Positions 46,785 through 57,767 are shown, counted from the stretch's first letter. The stretch: 64,000 nt of DNA from Tenrec ecaudatus (GCF_050624435.1 NC_134530.1:147290721-147354720); one strand, 5' to 3'. Program-made: numbers and translations. The notes: a model not told the origin generated them from the sequence alone.

Positions 46785-47280
46785 CTGGGTTGACTAGAGA
46801 AGCAAATTCATAGACACTCGTGTGTGAGAGAACTTTATATCAAAGAGCAATTATACATTAAGAAAACATCTAAGCCCAGTCCAGATCAAGTCCATAAACC
46901 CAATATTAACCCGTATGTCTGTTACCAGTGTGTAAATTCTTCTTCAGACTCACACAGCACATGCAATGATGCTGAATGCAGGAAGAAAAATCACAGGCCA
47001 ATGGGTGGAAACTCTTGTGGATCCAGTGAGAGTGGAAGACCTCAGCATGGGCAGGTGTCTCCACATGGCTCCACCAGCTCCAGCACTCTAGCAAGTTCCA
47101 TGTGTCTTGTCCCCAGGAAGACAAAGCATAGAAGATCTGTCCCACCTCTATAGAGGAAGACAGGCGTTCCCACAATCCTCAGGAGAAGGCCATGCCCACA
47201 TAAAGGCCTCATTGGCTATGGCCTGATTGACAGGCTAAACTCCACCCCTTTGCAAGTTGACAAAAGATTATGTAACGGCT
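46785..47280. repeat. Interspersed repeat family C (possibly LTR-like)
   Basis: GTTAGACTGGGTTGACTAGAG, TCCATAAACCCAATATTAAC, GTGTCTCCACATGGCTCCACC and CATGCCCACATAAAGGCCTC match a dispersed sequence I associate with tenrec DNA. The class is unknown. It ends about 200 bases before coding exon 2. Confidence 0.5.
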
Positions 47281-47478
47281 GCAGTGAGTGTGTTCTCATT
47301 ATACGGGCCACCTTTCTGATGTTAGTTCTCCACCTGGATGGGCCTATCTGATTTGCAGTCCAGGGGGGCCTGTGTATTAACAACCCTATCCTTAACACGT
47401 AACTTCTTGATAGCAAATTGCCCTCCTCGATGGTTTTAAAAAGGCACAAAGACTGATTTTGTTTCCCTGCCTCCCCAG

Positions 47479-47709
47479 GCGCAGCACCGAGACACGTTCA
47501 TTGAAGAGCGCTATGGGAAGTACAACATCAGTGACCCTCTGATGGCTCTGCAGAGAGACTTCGAGGCTCTCAAGGAGAAGCACGACGGCGAGAAGCAGCC
47601 CGTGTGCACAAACCCGCTCTCCATTCTGAAGGCGGTGACGCGGCAGTGCAAGAACATGCAGGAGCGCATGCTGTCCCAGCTGGCGGCCGCCGAGAGCAGG
47701 CACCGGAAG
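47479..47709 (+). CDS. CTTNBP2NL: CTTNBP2NL coding exon 2 (residues 34-110)
   Basis: The exon starts after TTTCCCTGCCTCCCCAG and begins AQHRDTFIEERYGKYNISDP. It continues through DPLMALQRDFEALKEKHDGE and NPLSILKAVTRQCKNMQERM to AAAESRHRK, ending before a GTAGCT donor; 77 codons, phase 0 at both ends. This is the core of the CortBP2 domain and the start of the helical, coiled-coil-prone region. In CTTNBP2-family proteins this N-terminal part mediates oligomerisation and contact with partner complexes. It differs from my memory of the human protein by only a few conservative changes. The exon is noticeably GC-richer than its flanks. Confidence 0.96.
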
Positions 47710-47952
47710 GTAGCTTCACAGGGGCCAGGGCTGCAGCGGAAGGCCCACTCCCGCGGGCGGTCACGCTCGCTCAGCTTGGGGCCTCACCGGTGTCAAAACG
47801 CCCTTTAGTTTACCCAGACAACAGGAAACCTGGGCAGTGCCCGACACCTCTTTACGGTGGCGTTCCTCCGGCTCTGGCGCGTTTTTTTCCAGCTCTTGAT
47901 CATCTAGACCCTGGCAACACACCGGGGTCTGACGGTCTTGTAGCTGAACGCA

Positions 47953-47966
47953 GCGCCCTCTGTTGG
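47953..47966 (-). promoter_or_regulatory. CTCF-like motif
   Basis: GCGCCCTCTGTTGG; the reverse complement CCAACAGAGGGCGC fits the CTCF core. Located 244 bases after coding exon 2. Confidence 0.5.
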
Positions 47967-49767
47967 CTTACCTGAGATTAACAAGTATTTGAGGAATGCT
48001 CTGTGAGGCATAATCAACTCTGTGCCCATGGACTTGGGGGTGTGTACAGCAGAGCGGGAGTTTACCTGGCGTATAAGCACACGCATAAGCCAGTAGATGG
48101 TTTTCATACTGCTCGGAAAACCACAAACCGTCCCTAGGGTTGGTGGCTTTGAAGCGGTTCTTCGTTCCGAGGACAGTGTGTGTGGTGCGTGCTCACGCTG
48201 CCTTCTCCCAGCCCTGCCCGGGGAATGCCTGCCTCCCAGGGCCTCACCTCGGGCAATTCTAGCACTTGGGAATTTAGTCCCCAGTTTGGCATTTACTGCT
48301 CATATTTGGACTGTCAAGAGGCTTGGCTAGAATCTGCATTTTTAAACATCCGTACCAACAAGAGGGCGACATCATGCAGTTAGGAGAAAAGTTTAAGCTG
48401 AAAAACGGAATTAGCAGCTGTGAAGTTTGGTGGGCCCTCCTGTACTTTTCCGGTCGTGTGGGCTAAGCCATCCGCTTAAACGAGGTCTCATAAAAGGCCT
48501 CACGTCTCTCACAGAGATCCAGGGAAAGGGCGGCACGGGGGCTCCTCCCCACTGATGTGACTCGGACATTCCAAGAGCCTCCAGAAGGCCACATGCTTGT
48601 GCTTTCTTTGGGGGTAGGGGGAAATGCAGGGTTTTTTTTTAATAGTTTTAATGAAGTTATCGAAGTTGACCCAAAATGGAGAGGCAAGAACGACATGATC
48701 TGAAGACATTTGTGTGATAGGCAGCCCTAATTGCCGCTTTGTACGTGAGGGAGTTGAATTGTTTGGAAGAGCTGGCTGGCTCTCGCCCGTGGAAGGCATA
48801 GTGCCGGGACACGCGGTTGTGCACTGTGATTTGTAGAGAGGAAGACATTAGGGGGATCCAGACCGCCAGTGTCAGACAGTTGGGGGATGCTTACCGTCTT
48901 CAATATGTTTTGGGAATAAGGTGTGATGTGATTGGTTGTGCAAACACCTCCTTAACACCAGTTGCTGCCTCTGTTGTTTTCACTGTCATCCTAGGAATGG
49001 CTAATGAGGAGGGGCACTGAGAGAGAGCCACTGTGCCCTGGAGGTGCATGCGTGGGGTCTGGGCAGCCCAAGGAGGAGCTACACTTCCCCCACCCCCCGA
49101 CCCCCGCCAACCCCACTGAGGAGAGTACACCATGCAGGCAGAATCTCATGGGAAACATCTCTTTAAATCTGTAGTTTTCTTAAAATTAAGCCTAATCCCT
49201 CGGCACCAAGGAGAAGTGGAATAGGGCAAGAAGGTTAATTAAAAGGCCTTGAACAAAATCTCCATTTAATATCCCATAATCAAGCATTTTTGCAAGCAGG
49301 ATGAAGTCAAGAGAACCTCTTCACCTCTTATCTAACGATTTATAAAGTGCCTGTTATTAATTAATCAAGGCACAGACAGGATGTCGCCCACTGAAAGGTT
49401 TCATGTCAGACACTCTAGGCAGGCGATGGGTCCAGTGGTTTAGCCCTGAGCAGGGCTCCGCGGCTTTCCCGTCTGTGAACCCACCTGCCTGCCTCGGCCA
49501 CTGCCCCGAGTTGCACCACACTGCTGGCTCACCCTGGCCTCCTCCCTCTGCTGGTCTGCGTTTGTGCAGACGTCAGGGAAGGTAGGCGCTTTCTACATCC
49601 TGGCACACTTGTCCTTTCAGGTCTCCACCCTTCCAGACCATGTGCCTTGCAATGGCCCGGGCTAGGGCTAGGGTGGTCAGCCCATACATACACCAGGGCC
49701 GGCCCAAAGCTCACAGAGAAAAGACAATGGAAAGATCATTGGATTTTTCCAGACATGTTGAAGCCCG

Positions 49768-49792
49768 TGAGAGAGAGAGAAAGAGAGCGAGA

Positions 49793-49831
<39 letters not shown>

Positions 49832-49847
49832 TGTGTGTGTGTGTGTT
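49768..49847. repeat. Compound GA/GT microsatellite
   Basis: (GA)n with interruptions at 49768-49793, then (GT)n with one TATG interruption at 49795-49847. Confidence 0.97.
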
Positions 49848-49968
49848 TCCCTGATCTATGGTACCATTTTAGGCGCTTATTGGTTAGGTGGTTAGTATTT
49901 GATCACTGTATTCTAAGAAAACATAATTGTTTGATATCGGGAAGTAACTCTAAAAAAATGCTCTAAAG

Positions 49969-50076
49969 GTAATCCTAGACCTTGAGGAGGAACGGCAGAG
50001 GCATGCCCAGGACACAGCTGAAGGAGATGACGTCACCTACATGCTGGAGAAGGAGAGAGAGCGGCTGAGCCAGCAG
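49969..50076 (+). CDS. CTTNBP2NL: CTTNBP2NL coding exon 3 (residues 111-146)
   Basis: Encodes 36 residues, VILDLEEERQRHAQDTAEGD followed by DVTYMLEKERERLSQQ, in phase 0 at both ends. The charged, heptad-like pattern continues the coiled coil. The donor (CAG then GTCAGT) is good. The acceptor is unusual: about 25 bases before the AG are A-rich with no pyrimidine run, and the exon begins GTAATC, so the junction AAAG/GTAATC also resembles a 5' splice site. The exon itself is certain from the protein match. Confidence 0.95.
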
Positions 50077-50239
50077 GTCAGTGAGGTGGGCAGGCCCACC
50101 GGGCATTGGCTTAGCTGCCATTCCTCAAAGGTGGTTCCTCTGGGTGGCTGTCGTGTCCTTCCCGAAAGAGGGCTCTGTGGCCAAGGAAACTTGGGAACTA
50201 CTGAATTAAACGTCCTTGAACAGGCTTGGGGGGGGGGTA

Positions 50240-51040
50240 GTCATTTAAAATTTATTTTTAAGTACTTTTCTTGGGGGCTCTTACATTGCCCATCACAATC
50301 CATACATCTATCCATTGTGTCAAGCACATTTGTACAAATGCTGCCATCATCATTTTCAACGCCTTTTCTTTCTACTTGAGGCCTTGGTATCAGCAGCTCT
50401 TTTTTCCCTCCCCATCCCACCCTCATGACTCCTTGATAAATTATAAATAATTGTTACTTTCATATCTTACACAGTCCACTATCTCCCTGCATCCACATTT
50501 CTGTTGTTCGTCCCCCTCATAGTCGGGGGGGGGGGGTGTTATATGTTGATCATTGAGATCAGTTCCCTTTTCTCCCTCTTCTCCCCCCCCCTTTCCCCTA
50601 CCCTCATGGTATCAATACTCCCATTATTGGTCCTAAGGGATTTATCTGTCCTGGATTCCATGTGTCAAGAGCTCTTACCTGAACCAGTGTACATGCTCTG
50701 GTCTAGCCAGATTTGTAAGGTAGAACTGGGGTCATGATAGTGCAGGGGAGGGAGGAGCATTAGAGAACTAGAGGATGCTGTGTGTGTTTCCTTAGTGCTA
50801 TACTACATCCTGGCAGGCTCGTCCCTTCCTTGTGACCCTTCTGTGAGGGGATGTCCAATTGTCTACAGATGTGTTTTGGTCTCCTCTCTGACCCTCCTTA
50901 TTCGCATCAATATTATTGTTTGTTTTGGATCTTCTTGTGCCTGACATCAGATCCTGTCAACACCTCGTGATCGCACAGGCCGGTGTGCTTCTTCCATGTG
51001 GGCTTTGTTGCTTCCCTGCTAGATGAGGTTGAGCAGGTTT
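50240..51040 (-). mobile_element. LINE type A 3' end, long copy
   Basis: Starts TTCTTGGGGGCTCTTACATTG and parallels the 45.2-46.0 kb copy word for word (CTCATGGTATCAATACTCCC, TACATGCTCTGGTCTAGCCA, CTTCTTCCATGTGGGCTTTG). Confidence 0.85.
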
Positions 51041-51514
51041 TTAACTTCATTTATTAGAACCTGTCAAACGGAAAAGCACACTCTGTCTTCAAGAACAAGA
51101 CCAGGTATGCTACTTAATGATCTGTTTTCATAAATTATTTTTTGACAAATAATGCTCTTTGTAGAACTAGTGTTCCACAGAGTGTACTCTGGGGAACACC
51201 GACTTAGAGCTAAGACTCTTTAGCCCTCGTGACTTAGGTCCCCCACTAAGAAGCACATTTTACGTCACAACCAAGTACATACACGCACACACCCCTGAAA
51301 CAAAAACACCCTGAAAAGATCTTGAACTCGTACAGTCTTCAGTACCAGTTGAGGCACCTTCAACCTTTTCCCTCCTGCCCAGTCTCTGCCTGGGCCTTGA
51401 ATAGGGTTGGGACAATTAAACAGACAATGTTTATTTTTTAAATAGGGTTTGAATTAGACTATGTATGGGACTTTTGTTGTTGTTGTTTTTGTATGTTAGA
51501 TAAGGGGGCTTGTT

Positions 51515-52155
51515 TTAACTTTTTGTTGTGAATTAGGTGAAGGTTTGCAGGGCACATCATTGTTTTCCACTGGGCACTTCATGCATATTTAGTTTCATCC
51601 CGTGCCGGACAATCCTCTGATGTAGCTTCGCCCTTCCTGCCTCCTCCCTGTGTGTCCTAGCTCCATTCCTCCTGTTCTAACCCCCCTCGACTTTGTCCTT
51701 AGGTGACTGCCGCCCTTCTGGTCTCAAAGGGTCGGTTCTACTAAAGGGTGCATTGCTCCCCGTGTTACTGACTGGCTGAACTGTGCCCCGTCGCTGTGAG
51801 CTCACTTCCAGACCTGGGAGTGCCTGTGGGCCGCAGTCTCAGGGGTCCTACCAGTCTCTGTTGGGCCAGGAAGCCTGTTCTCGTTTCTGATTTTGAGATC
51901 CGGTCCACATTTTCCCCCACTTTGTCTGACGTTCTAATGAGATTCTTTTCAGAGCATTTGGTCCTGGAAGCTGGGCAGCATCTAGTTCTTCTGACCTCAC
52001 GGTCTTGGTGACTGAAGGCCACGTGGTCCATTAGTCCAGTGTGTCTTTGATTGTCCTCACTCTTCTCGCCTCTGGACGGAGAAAGACCAGCAGCTGCACC
52101 AGCGATAGCCGCTCACAAGCGTTTAAGACCTCTGTCGCTCAGACCAGAGAGCATG
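51515..52155 (-). mobile_element. Afrotherian LINE 3' end, type B
   Basis: + strand AGGTGAAGGTTTGCAGGGCAC, CCGCAGTCTCAGGGGTCCTAC, GCATCTAGTTCTTCTGACCTC, GGCCACGTGGTCCATTAGTC and CGCTCACAAGCGTTTAAGACC; same family as 28.65-29.54 kb. Confidence 0.75.
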
Positions 52156-52492
52156 TGTTTTCCGCTGTATTGCCTGTAGAATCTGGTTGCTATCCACTCT
52201 CTTTTCTGTCTTGACCGGCTCTCACCCTGAGTCCTCCATCTAGAGAGCAATGTGGCCTAGCCCCGCCCACAGCCCCCGGCAACAAAAGAACTGGCAGCCC
52301 CTCGTTCCTCTTGTGTCCTTCTGGTCTCACGTCCTGGGAGTGTTGGTCTGCGCCCCACAGCACGCATGGCCCTTCTGTGTGCCCGAGAACAGTCAGCCAG
52401 GGCATGCTACTTGACCATGATGGTTTCAATACAGCTTTTTGTGCGCTGTCTCTAACCAAGATGTGTGGTGGTGGTTTGTTTTGCTTTTCTAG

Positions 52493-53974
52493 TTGGAATT
52501 TGAAAAGTCCCAGGTGAAAAAGTTTGAGAAGGAGCAGAAGAAGCTGTCCAGCCAGCTGGAGGAGGAGCGCTCCCGCCACAAGCAGCTGTCCTCCATGCTG
52601 GTGCTCGAGTGCAAGAAGGCCACCAGCAAGGCCACCGAGGAGGGCCAGCGGGCCGGCGAGCTGAGCCTGAAGCTGGAGAAGGAGAAGAGCCGTGCCAGCC
52701 AGCTGGAGGAGGAGCTGGCAGCTGAGAGGAAGCGCGGCCTGCAGACCGAGGCCCAGGTGGAGAAGCAGTTGTCGGAGTTCGACATCGAGAGGGAGCAACT
52801 GAGGGCCAAACTGAACCGCGAAGAGAAGCGGACCAAGACGCTGAAAGACGAGTTGGAGAGTCTGAAGAGAGCCGTGAAGGACCTGGAGGCCTCCCACCAG
52901 CACAGCAGCCCCCAGGAGCAGCCGCCACAGCCCACCACCCACTCCAAGGGCACAGCGACCGAGCCGCCCGTGCTTGTGTCTGCCTTTTGCCAAACAGAGA
53001 GTTTCCCAGCAGATAGAACCCAGGGGGGCAGCGTGGGCAAGGGCGCAACCAGCGGGCTGCCTGGCCCCACCACTCTTCCATACTCCTATGCAAAAACCAA
53101 TGGCCACTGTGATCCAGAGATACCGAGCAGCAGGGAGTCGATTGCCAGCAGCGGTGGGGAAAACCAGGCGCCACCACGAGAGAAATCTGTGGGGCTGACC
53201 CAAGAAAAACCCGTGGAGAACGGTGGGTGTCTGGTAGGCCCTGAGTCTCCAGTGCCAACGTGCAGCCACCTCCCCTCTAGCGGGAGCTCGCTGTCCCCCA
53301 GCAGTACTGCCTCCTCCTCGCTCACATCCTCCCCCTGCTCCTCTCCCGTGCTCACCAAGCGCTTACTGGGCTCCGCGGCCAGCAGCCCCGGCTACCAGTC
53401 TCCCTACCAAGTAGGGATCAACCAGCGGTTCCATGCTGCACGACACAAGTTCCAGTCCCAAGCAGACCAGGACCAGCAAGCAAGTGGTCTGCAGAGCCCT
53501 CCGTCCAGGGATCTGTCCCCCACCCTCATAGATAACTCTGCTGCCAAGCAGCTGGCCCGCAACACAGTCACACAGGTGCTCTCCAGATTCACCAGCCAGC
53601 AAGGGCCCGTCAAGCCCGTCTCTCCCAACAGCTCCCCCTTTGGCACCGACTATCGGAATCTGGCCAGCACTGCCGGCCCCAGAGGAGACTCCAGCCATTC
53701 GCCCACGCCAGGGAAAGCGTCCGGTCCTCTGAGCCCCCTGTCTCCAGGGATCAAGTCTCCTACCATCCCCAGAGCGGAGAGAGGGAATCCTCCACCCATC
53801 CCGCCCAAGAAACCTGGCCTCACCCCGTCTCCGTCCACCAGTGCTCCCCTGAGCAAAGCGCATTCCCAACCGGCCTCCCTGGCCACCACCGAAGACCTTG
53901 CCGGCAGCTGCTCCTCCGGTGCCGTCCTCGCCAATGGCAAGGATGTGGAAATACTTTTGCCTACCAGTAGCTAG
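52493..53974 (+). CDS. CTTNBP2NL: CTTNBP2NL terminal coding exon (residues 147-639, stop TAG)
   Basis: Starts with codon TTG (Leu; LEFEKSQVKKFEKEQKKLSS) after TTTTGCTTTTCTAG, with a TCTAAC branch-point match at 52451-52456. The first ~130 residues are a highly charged coiled coil (Glu/Lys/Arg/Leu/Gln heptads up to about residue 280). The rest is low-complexity and Ser/Pro-rich: poly-Ser runs around residues 410-430, a conserved GINQRFHAARHKFQSQADQD block, and an SH3-ligand-like PPPIPPKKP at residues 579-587 (from 53789). It ends ...NGKDVEILLPTSS at a TAG at 53972. CTTNBP2NL binds cortactin and striatin/PP2A (STRIPAK) and associates with actin at lamellipodia; that role is family knowledge, not read here. 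Confidence 0.97.
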   Translation: MEFEKSQVKKFEKEQKKLSSQLEEERSRHKQLSSMLVLECKKATSKATEEGQRAGELSLKLEKEKSRASQLEEELAAERKRGLQTEAQVEKQLSEFDIEREQLRAKLNREEKRTKTLKDELESLKRAVKDLEASHQHSSPQEQPPQPTTHSKGTATEPPVLVSAFCQTESFPADRTQGGSVGKGATSGLPGPTTLPYSYAKTNGHCDPEIPSSRESIASSGGENQAPPREKSVGLTQEKPVENGGCLVGPESPVPTCSHLPSSGSSLSPSSTASSSLTSSPCSSPVLTKRLLGSAASSPGYQSPYQVGINQRFHAARHKFQSQADQDQQASGLQSPPSRDLSPTLIDNSAAKQLARNTVTQVLSRFTSQQGPVKPVSPNSSPFGTDYRNLASTAGPRGDSSHSPTPGKASGPLSPLSPGIKSPTIPRAERGNPPPIPPKKPGLTPSPSTSAPLSKAHSQPASLATTEDLAGSCSSGAVLANGKDVEILLPTSS

Positions 53975-56565
53975 TCACTTAGGGGGAGGACAGGCAGGCT
54001 GGGCATCTCCACACGTGACATTCCATCTGATTCCGCTGAGAGCTTAGAGTCAGATCGTGTTATTTATTTTGATAGTAGCTGAAACTGCCTGTCTGATCCA
54101 TTTAGTGTATTTTCCCCCTTTTGTATTTTCTTTTTTAACGAGAACCCAATTTGTGTGGATTTTTATGACTCACATCTTTGTAGTGATGCTGGGAAGGCAC
54201 TCCGAGACATCTCTAGCCCGGTGGTCACCGTCAGGTTGTGACAGAGAGAGCTAAACTCTTACTGGTGGTGGCTTGCTGCCTGATTTGGGACCAGAATCTC
54301 TGAACGCACATTTTGAATGCATGCCAATTTTTAGTCCACATGAACATGTTTTAAAAGTGCCTGAAATAAGACTGCCATACGAATGTGATTCTGCAGCAGA
54401 AACACAAACCGGATCATCGTAACTGCAGAGAACGAGGTCCTCCGTGAATTCTGAATGTTAAAAACCAAAACTGCTTTTAGCCCTCGTTTACTGTCTTTAA
54501 TACAAGCCTTGAGTCCCAGAACAAGGCTACAATGGGCAAACGGGCCCTTGGCTACAACGTGCAAATGGGCCCTTCCAAAGGTGGGTGTGACCTGGCCACC
54601 TGCTGAGCTCCTCCAGCCCCTGGAGGAACCCACCTGAGCACTAAGTAGTTGGGGTGCTAATTTTTTTGTACTTCGGAAAAATTAAGAACTCCCAGCTTCC
54701 TGCATCCATTCTTGAACAGAAAGAAATCCCATCTCCAATCAGAAAATGTCTTCAAACATCTCCTGTGGTGGAAGGAACTCTGGTTGCTGTTAATTTGAAT
54801 CAGAATTGACTCACTCATTCTGTATAAAGGTTTGGAAACCGAGTGAGTTCTTTATTCCATAATGCAAAGCAATAACTTAAAGCTCACTCACTTTGTGATA
54901 TTGTCAGTCAGAATTACATAGGTTTTACCAAATTGCCACACACATGCTCCAAACTGCCAGCACTTGTGTACGTATCTGTGAAACCAAATTACTGTTTGCC
55001 CAGATGGACAGGTATGTATATTGTAAAGATAAACACCCCTTGAAATGTATTAACATGCACACACTCAAAACAGGTGAGTAGTGGTGTGGTTAGATATCTG
55101 GAGTTTTCAGTACAGCCTGAAGGGCAAGTACAAATGCACACTTATAGATTACCTACCAAAGTCGCCACACGTGGCTGGGATCCAACCAAGGGCGGACTCC
55201 TGTGCACAGGCGGGTGGTAAAATCCTAGATGTAAACCAGGTCACCAGCATCACACACAGGCAGAGGGACACCAGCCAACCCCAGGTCCCAAACTCAGCTG
55301 CAGGACCGAGCGTGGAAGTGAGTGTGGCAGGTCACTCGGATGGAGTGAGGCAGAGGGGAATGCTGGGAGCTGCCACAACCGCCATGCTCCTGCCCCGCCT
55401 GCTGCCTGCAGTACAAAAAGACCAGACCAGGGTCACCAGTCCAGCTTTTCATGAAACCCACGTTTTTAAATATCAGGAACCGATTCAAAAGTATTGAAAC
55501 ACTGCTGTTAAGCAAACACTTCTGCAGCTGGATTCAGGTCTCGGGTCCCACAATGACAGCCTCTTTCCTTTCTAAAAACTTCAGTCATTTCCATCTTAAG
55601 GAGGTTGTGTGGACCAAAACCTCCAGTTTTCAACTCTCTAGGCAAGTATAGCTGACAGCCTTAGGATATCCTGACTGCCCCTCCCCACACAGGACTATGC
55701 CCCAGATGCTGCACTGGTCTGCGTGTGTCGGTGGGGATCGAGGCTCTGCTGTCTGCATACACAAGTCTTGCCAGCTTCCATCCCAGAGCCCGGTGCCTCT
55801 CAGTAAAAGTGAAATCCCCCCCACCCTCGTCCTTGTTGGAGGGAAACCATGGGCTGGAACTTGGTATGTCTGTCTGTCATTCACAGTGAGCAGACTGCCG
55901 ATGCTGGTTGGTGGCGTGATCCCGACCAAAACAGCAGAAATTAGACTGCCTCCACCACCCAAAGCAATCGGGAACTGAACTTCCTGCCCACGCATGGCCA
56001 AAATGAATAGCGTTCATGCTAAAATGGCCGAACTTCTGAAGGGAAGGGCCGCAGTCCCAGCGTGCTAACACCTCTCTTGCTTTAAATGGTGATCTTCAGT
56101 GGCACTTTGTGCTCTCCCTTTGTCTGGGCACAGATAGAAAGAGATAGATCTGCATATAGAGAAAGATGCTATAAGGAAGTTTATTTCTTAGCAAGTGCAC
56201 TGAATAATGTATGTCTTTTACAGTGTAATATGGGGGTGGGGAAATGCGAAAGAAATGTGTATTTTTGCTAGTTGCCTATCTTCGGAGGTCAATAAGCACA
56301 ATAATTACAATGGATCAAACTAACGCCGATAGCTATTAGAGGTTAGCGTATACGTTTGCTGTAGATTGTGTGTGCCGAGTAGAAGTGTCAGGACTCACAT
56401 GTTGGTATTACTCCGTGTCGCGCGAGCTGTGTTGCTGACCATCTGGTCTGTGCCGCACAGCCACTGAGCATTCACTACTTACTCACCTCTGTAAAGCCAA
56501 ATGGACCAACCGAAGTCCGCATTCCTCTTTGTAGCAGACTCCATTAAAAGATGCTAAACCAGACA
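53975..56565 (+). other. CTTNBP2NL: CTTNBP2NL 3' UTR (end inferred)
   Basis: The stretch after the stop codon is about 2.6 kb without recognisable AfroSINE or LINE insertions, in contrast to the introns and to the DNA after 56.8 kb. Such repeat depletion fits a transcribed, constrained 3' UTR. It is moderately AT-rich with several T-rich and A-rich runs. No ORF in it looks real. Confidence 0.65.
56543..56548 (+). terminator. CTTNBP2NL: Candidate polyadenylation signal ATTAAA
   Basis: ATTAAA in the context GACTCCATTAAAAGATGC is the best poly(A) signal I see between the stop codon and the first downstream SINE. No canonical AATAAA was noticed in that interval. Earlier alternative sites are possible. 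Confidence 0.4.
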
Positions 56566-56836
56566 GTCCAGAGAAATGGCGTCTTACTCATGCACAGCAA
56601 AGGATGTTGAACAAGGCATGTTGGGTTGGGGAAGGAGCAAGGGATGGGGTATTTGAGGTGGCTTTAAAAATGAAGCCAATGCCCCCCCCCAAAAAAACAC
56701 ACGCAAACACCCTATATACACACCAAAGCTAACACTCTTGAGCATCTTAGACCTGGAAAAGCCTGCCACAATAGTAGTTCTTAAGCATGTTGGCATTCTG
56801 AAACTTTGGAGAGTCTAAGAAGAGTAAGCTCTAAAC

Positions 56837-56999
56837 CAAAAGGACCAAACTCACTGCCATTGGTGCACTTCTGAGCCATAGCGGCCCTACACATCAGCAG
56901 AGCGCCATTGTGCCCCTTCCTGAGGGGTAACTCCGGCCTGAAGCAGGCTGGCCTGGTGGTGAGCAGCCGATGCATGGCCCGCTGTGCCACCGGGGCTCA
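56837..56999 (-). mobile_element. AfroSINE copy
   Basis: + strand CTCACTGCCATTGGTGCACTT to CGCTGTGCCACCGGGGCTC. Confidence 0.8.
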
Positions 57000-57007
57000 A
57001 GAATAAA

Positions 57008-57130
57008 CAAGCCCAACTGCCCCGGAGCCAATTCTGACTCCTGGTGGCCCTGTTGGCAGGGCAGGGTGTCGTGTGGTTTCTGAGACTGACTCTGGGAGTA
57101 GAAGTCCTGTCTCCCAGCGCTCTTCTAGTC
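57008..57130 (-). mobile_element. AfroSINE copy, 5' truncated
   Basis: + strand CCAATTCTGACTCCTGGTGG, GTGTGGTTTCTGAGACTGACT; the head is absent. Confidence 0.7.
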
Positions 57131-57234
57131 TGCAAAACGGACCTACTTCCATGCTAGGTTGGATTGCTTTCCCTGGAATCCAAGTCCCTGACCCCCGCCA
57201 TGATCCAGGGGCTCCAGCTTAAGAACCCCTGCTC

Positions 57235-57262
57235 TTGTCCACCGCCGCTGCGCGGTGGACAA
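57235..57262. repeat. Perfect 11-bp inverted repeat with 6-nt loop
   Basis: TTGTCCACCGC and GCGGTGGACAA around CGCTGC. GC-rich enough to form a hairpin. Confidence 0.9.
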
Positions 57263-57767
57263 AGGCCAGCTGCAGCCAGACAAAAACACTTGAAACTCCT
57301 TTGCCGTCCAGAAGCTGTTCCTGCAGCGTGGATGTTTACATAGCTCCCATTGTTAGTATTTCAACCATCGGAGGGTCACTTCAGCCCACGGGCTGCCTTT
57401 TCCCATCACAGCCAGGTCAGTTGGGTCAGGATGACCGGTGGGCCATCGCTGCCTTGCCAATCTGGACCCAAAAAGCTTCTGATGCTGAGTCCTGGACAGA
57501 GACTTCAGATGCCTTTTAAAGACTCCCTTGAAAAGCGTGTATTTTTAGAACTGAGTGGGCAAGCAGCTTGTCCCACAGGAGTCCTTTAGAACTGCTCTAC
57601 AGCTAATTAAGGAAACGTGAGTGCCTGTTCGTCCATCTGTCCTCTGATCCGCCAATTTGTTAGTAAAAGGCAGGTGATGGGAAGTGGTTCTCAAGCTTGC
57701 TTAGTGTAACCTGAGAAGCCGACTTATTAATGGCAAGGATCTTCGGACACCGAACCCAACTCACTTG

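Larger units (their letters stand above)
18643..47478 (+). other. CTTNBP2NL: Intron 2 of CTTNBP2NL
   Basis: About 28.8 kb, from the GTATGT donor to the CCCCAG acceptor, containing most of the mobile elements in the window. No internal exon was recognised. All longer ORFs inside it lack family resemblance or fall in repeats. Confidence 0.9.
47710..49968 (+). other. CTTNBP2NL: Intron 3 of CTTNBP2NL
   Basis: 2.26 kb without recognised SINE or LINE copies. It holds a CTCF-like motif at 47953-47966 and the GA/GT microsatellites near 49.8 kb, about 120 bases before exon 3. Confidence 0.85.
50077..52492 (+). other. CTTNBP2NL: Intron 4 of CTTNBP2NL
   Basis: 2.4 kb, largely made of two LINE 3' ends (50240-51040 and 51515-52150). 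A good branch point and T-rich tract precede the last exon. Confidence 0.9.
190..56565 (+). other. CTTNBP2NL: CTTNBP2NL transcription unit (gene span)
   Basis: Gene model: untranslated exon 1 (to 284), coding exons at 18544-18642, 47479-47709, 49969-50076 and 52493-53974, and a 3' UTR to about 56565. Introns are about 18.3, 28.8, 2.3 and 2.4 kb, and all use GT-AG. All coding junctions are phase 0, giving 33+77+36+493 = 639 codons without a frameshift or internal stop. The protein is recognised by its start (MNLEKLSKPELLTLFSILEG) and by close identity over the whole length to the mammalian CTTNBP2NL sequence I know. The 5' and 3' ends are inferred. Confidence 0.9.

Noticed and set aside
52190..53269. 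359-codon minus-strand ORF opposite the last coding exon
   Set aside because: Shadow of the highly biased coiled-coil and Ser/Pro coding sequence on the + strand; Leu/Gln-rich with no independent support.
57235..57262. GC-rich hairpin as a transcription terminator or small-RNA precursor
   Set aside because: An 11-bp stem is too short for a microRNA precursor, and intrinsic terminators do not apply to this polymerase. Kept only as an inverted repeat.
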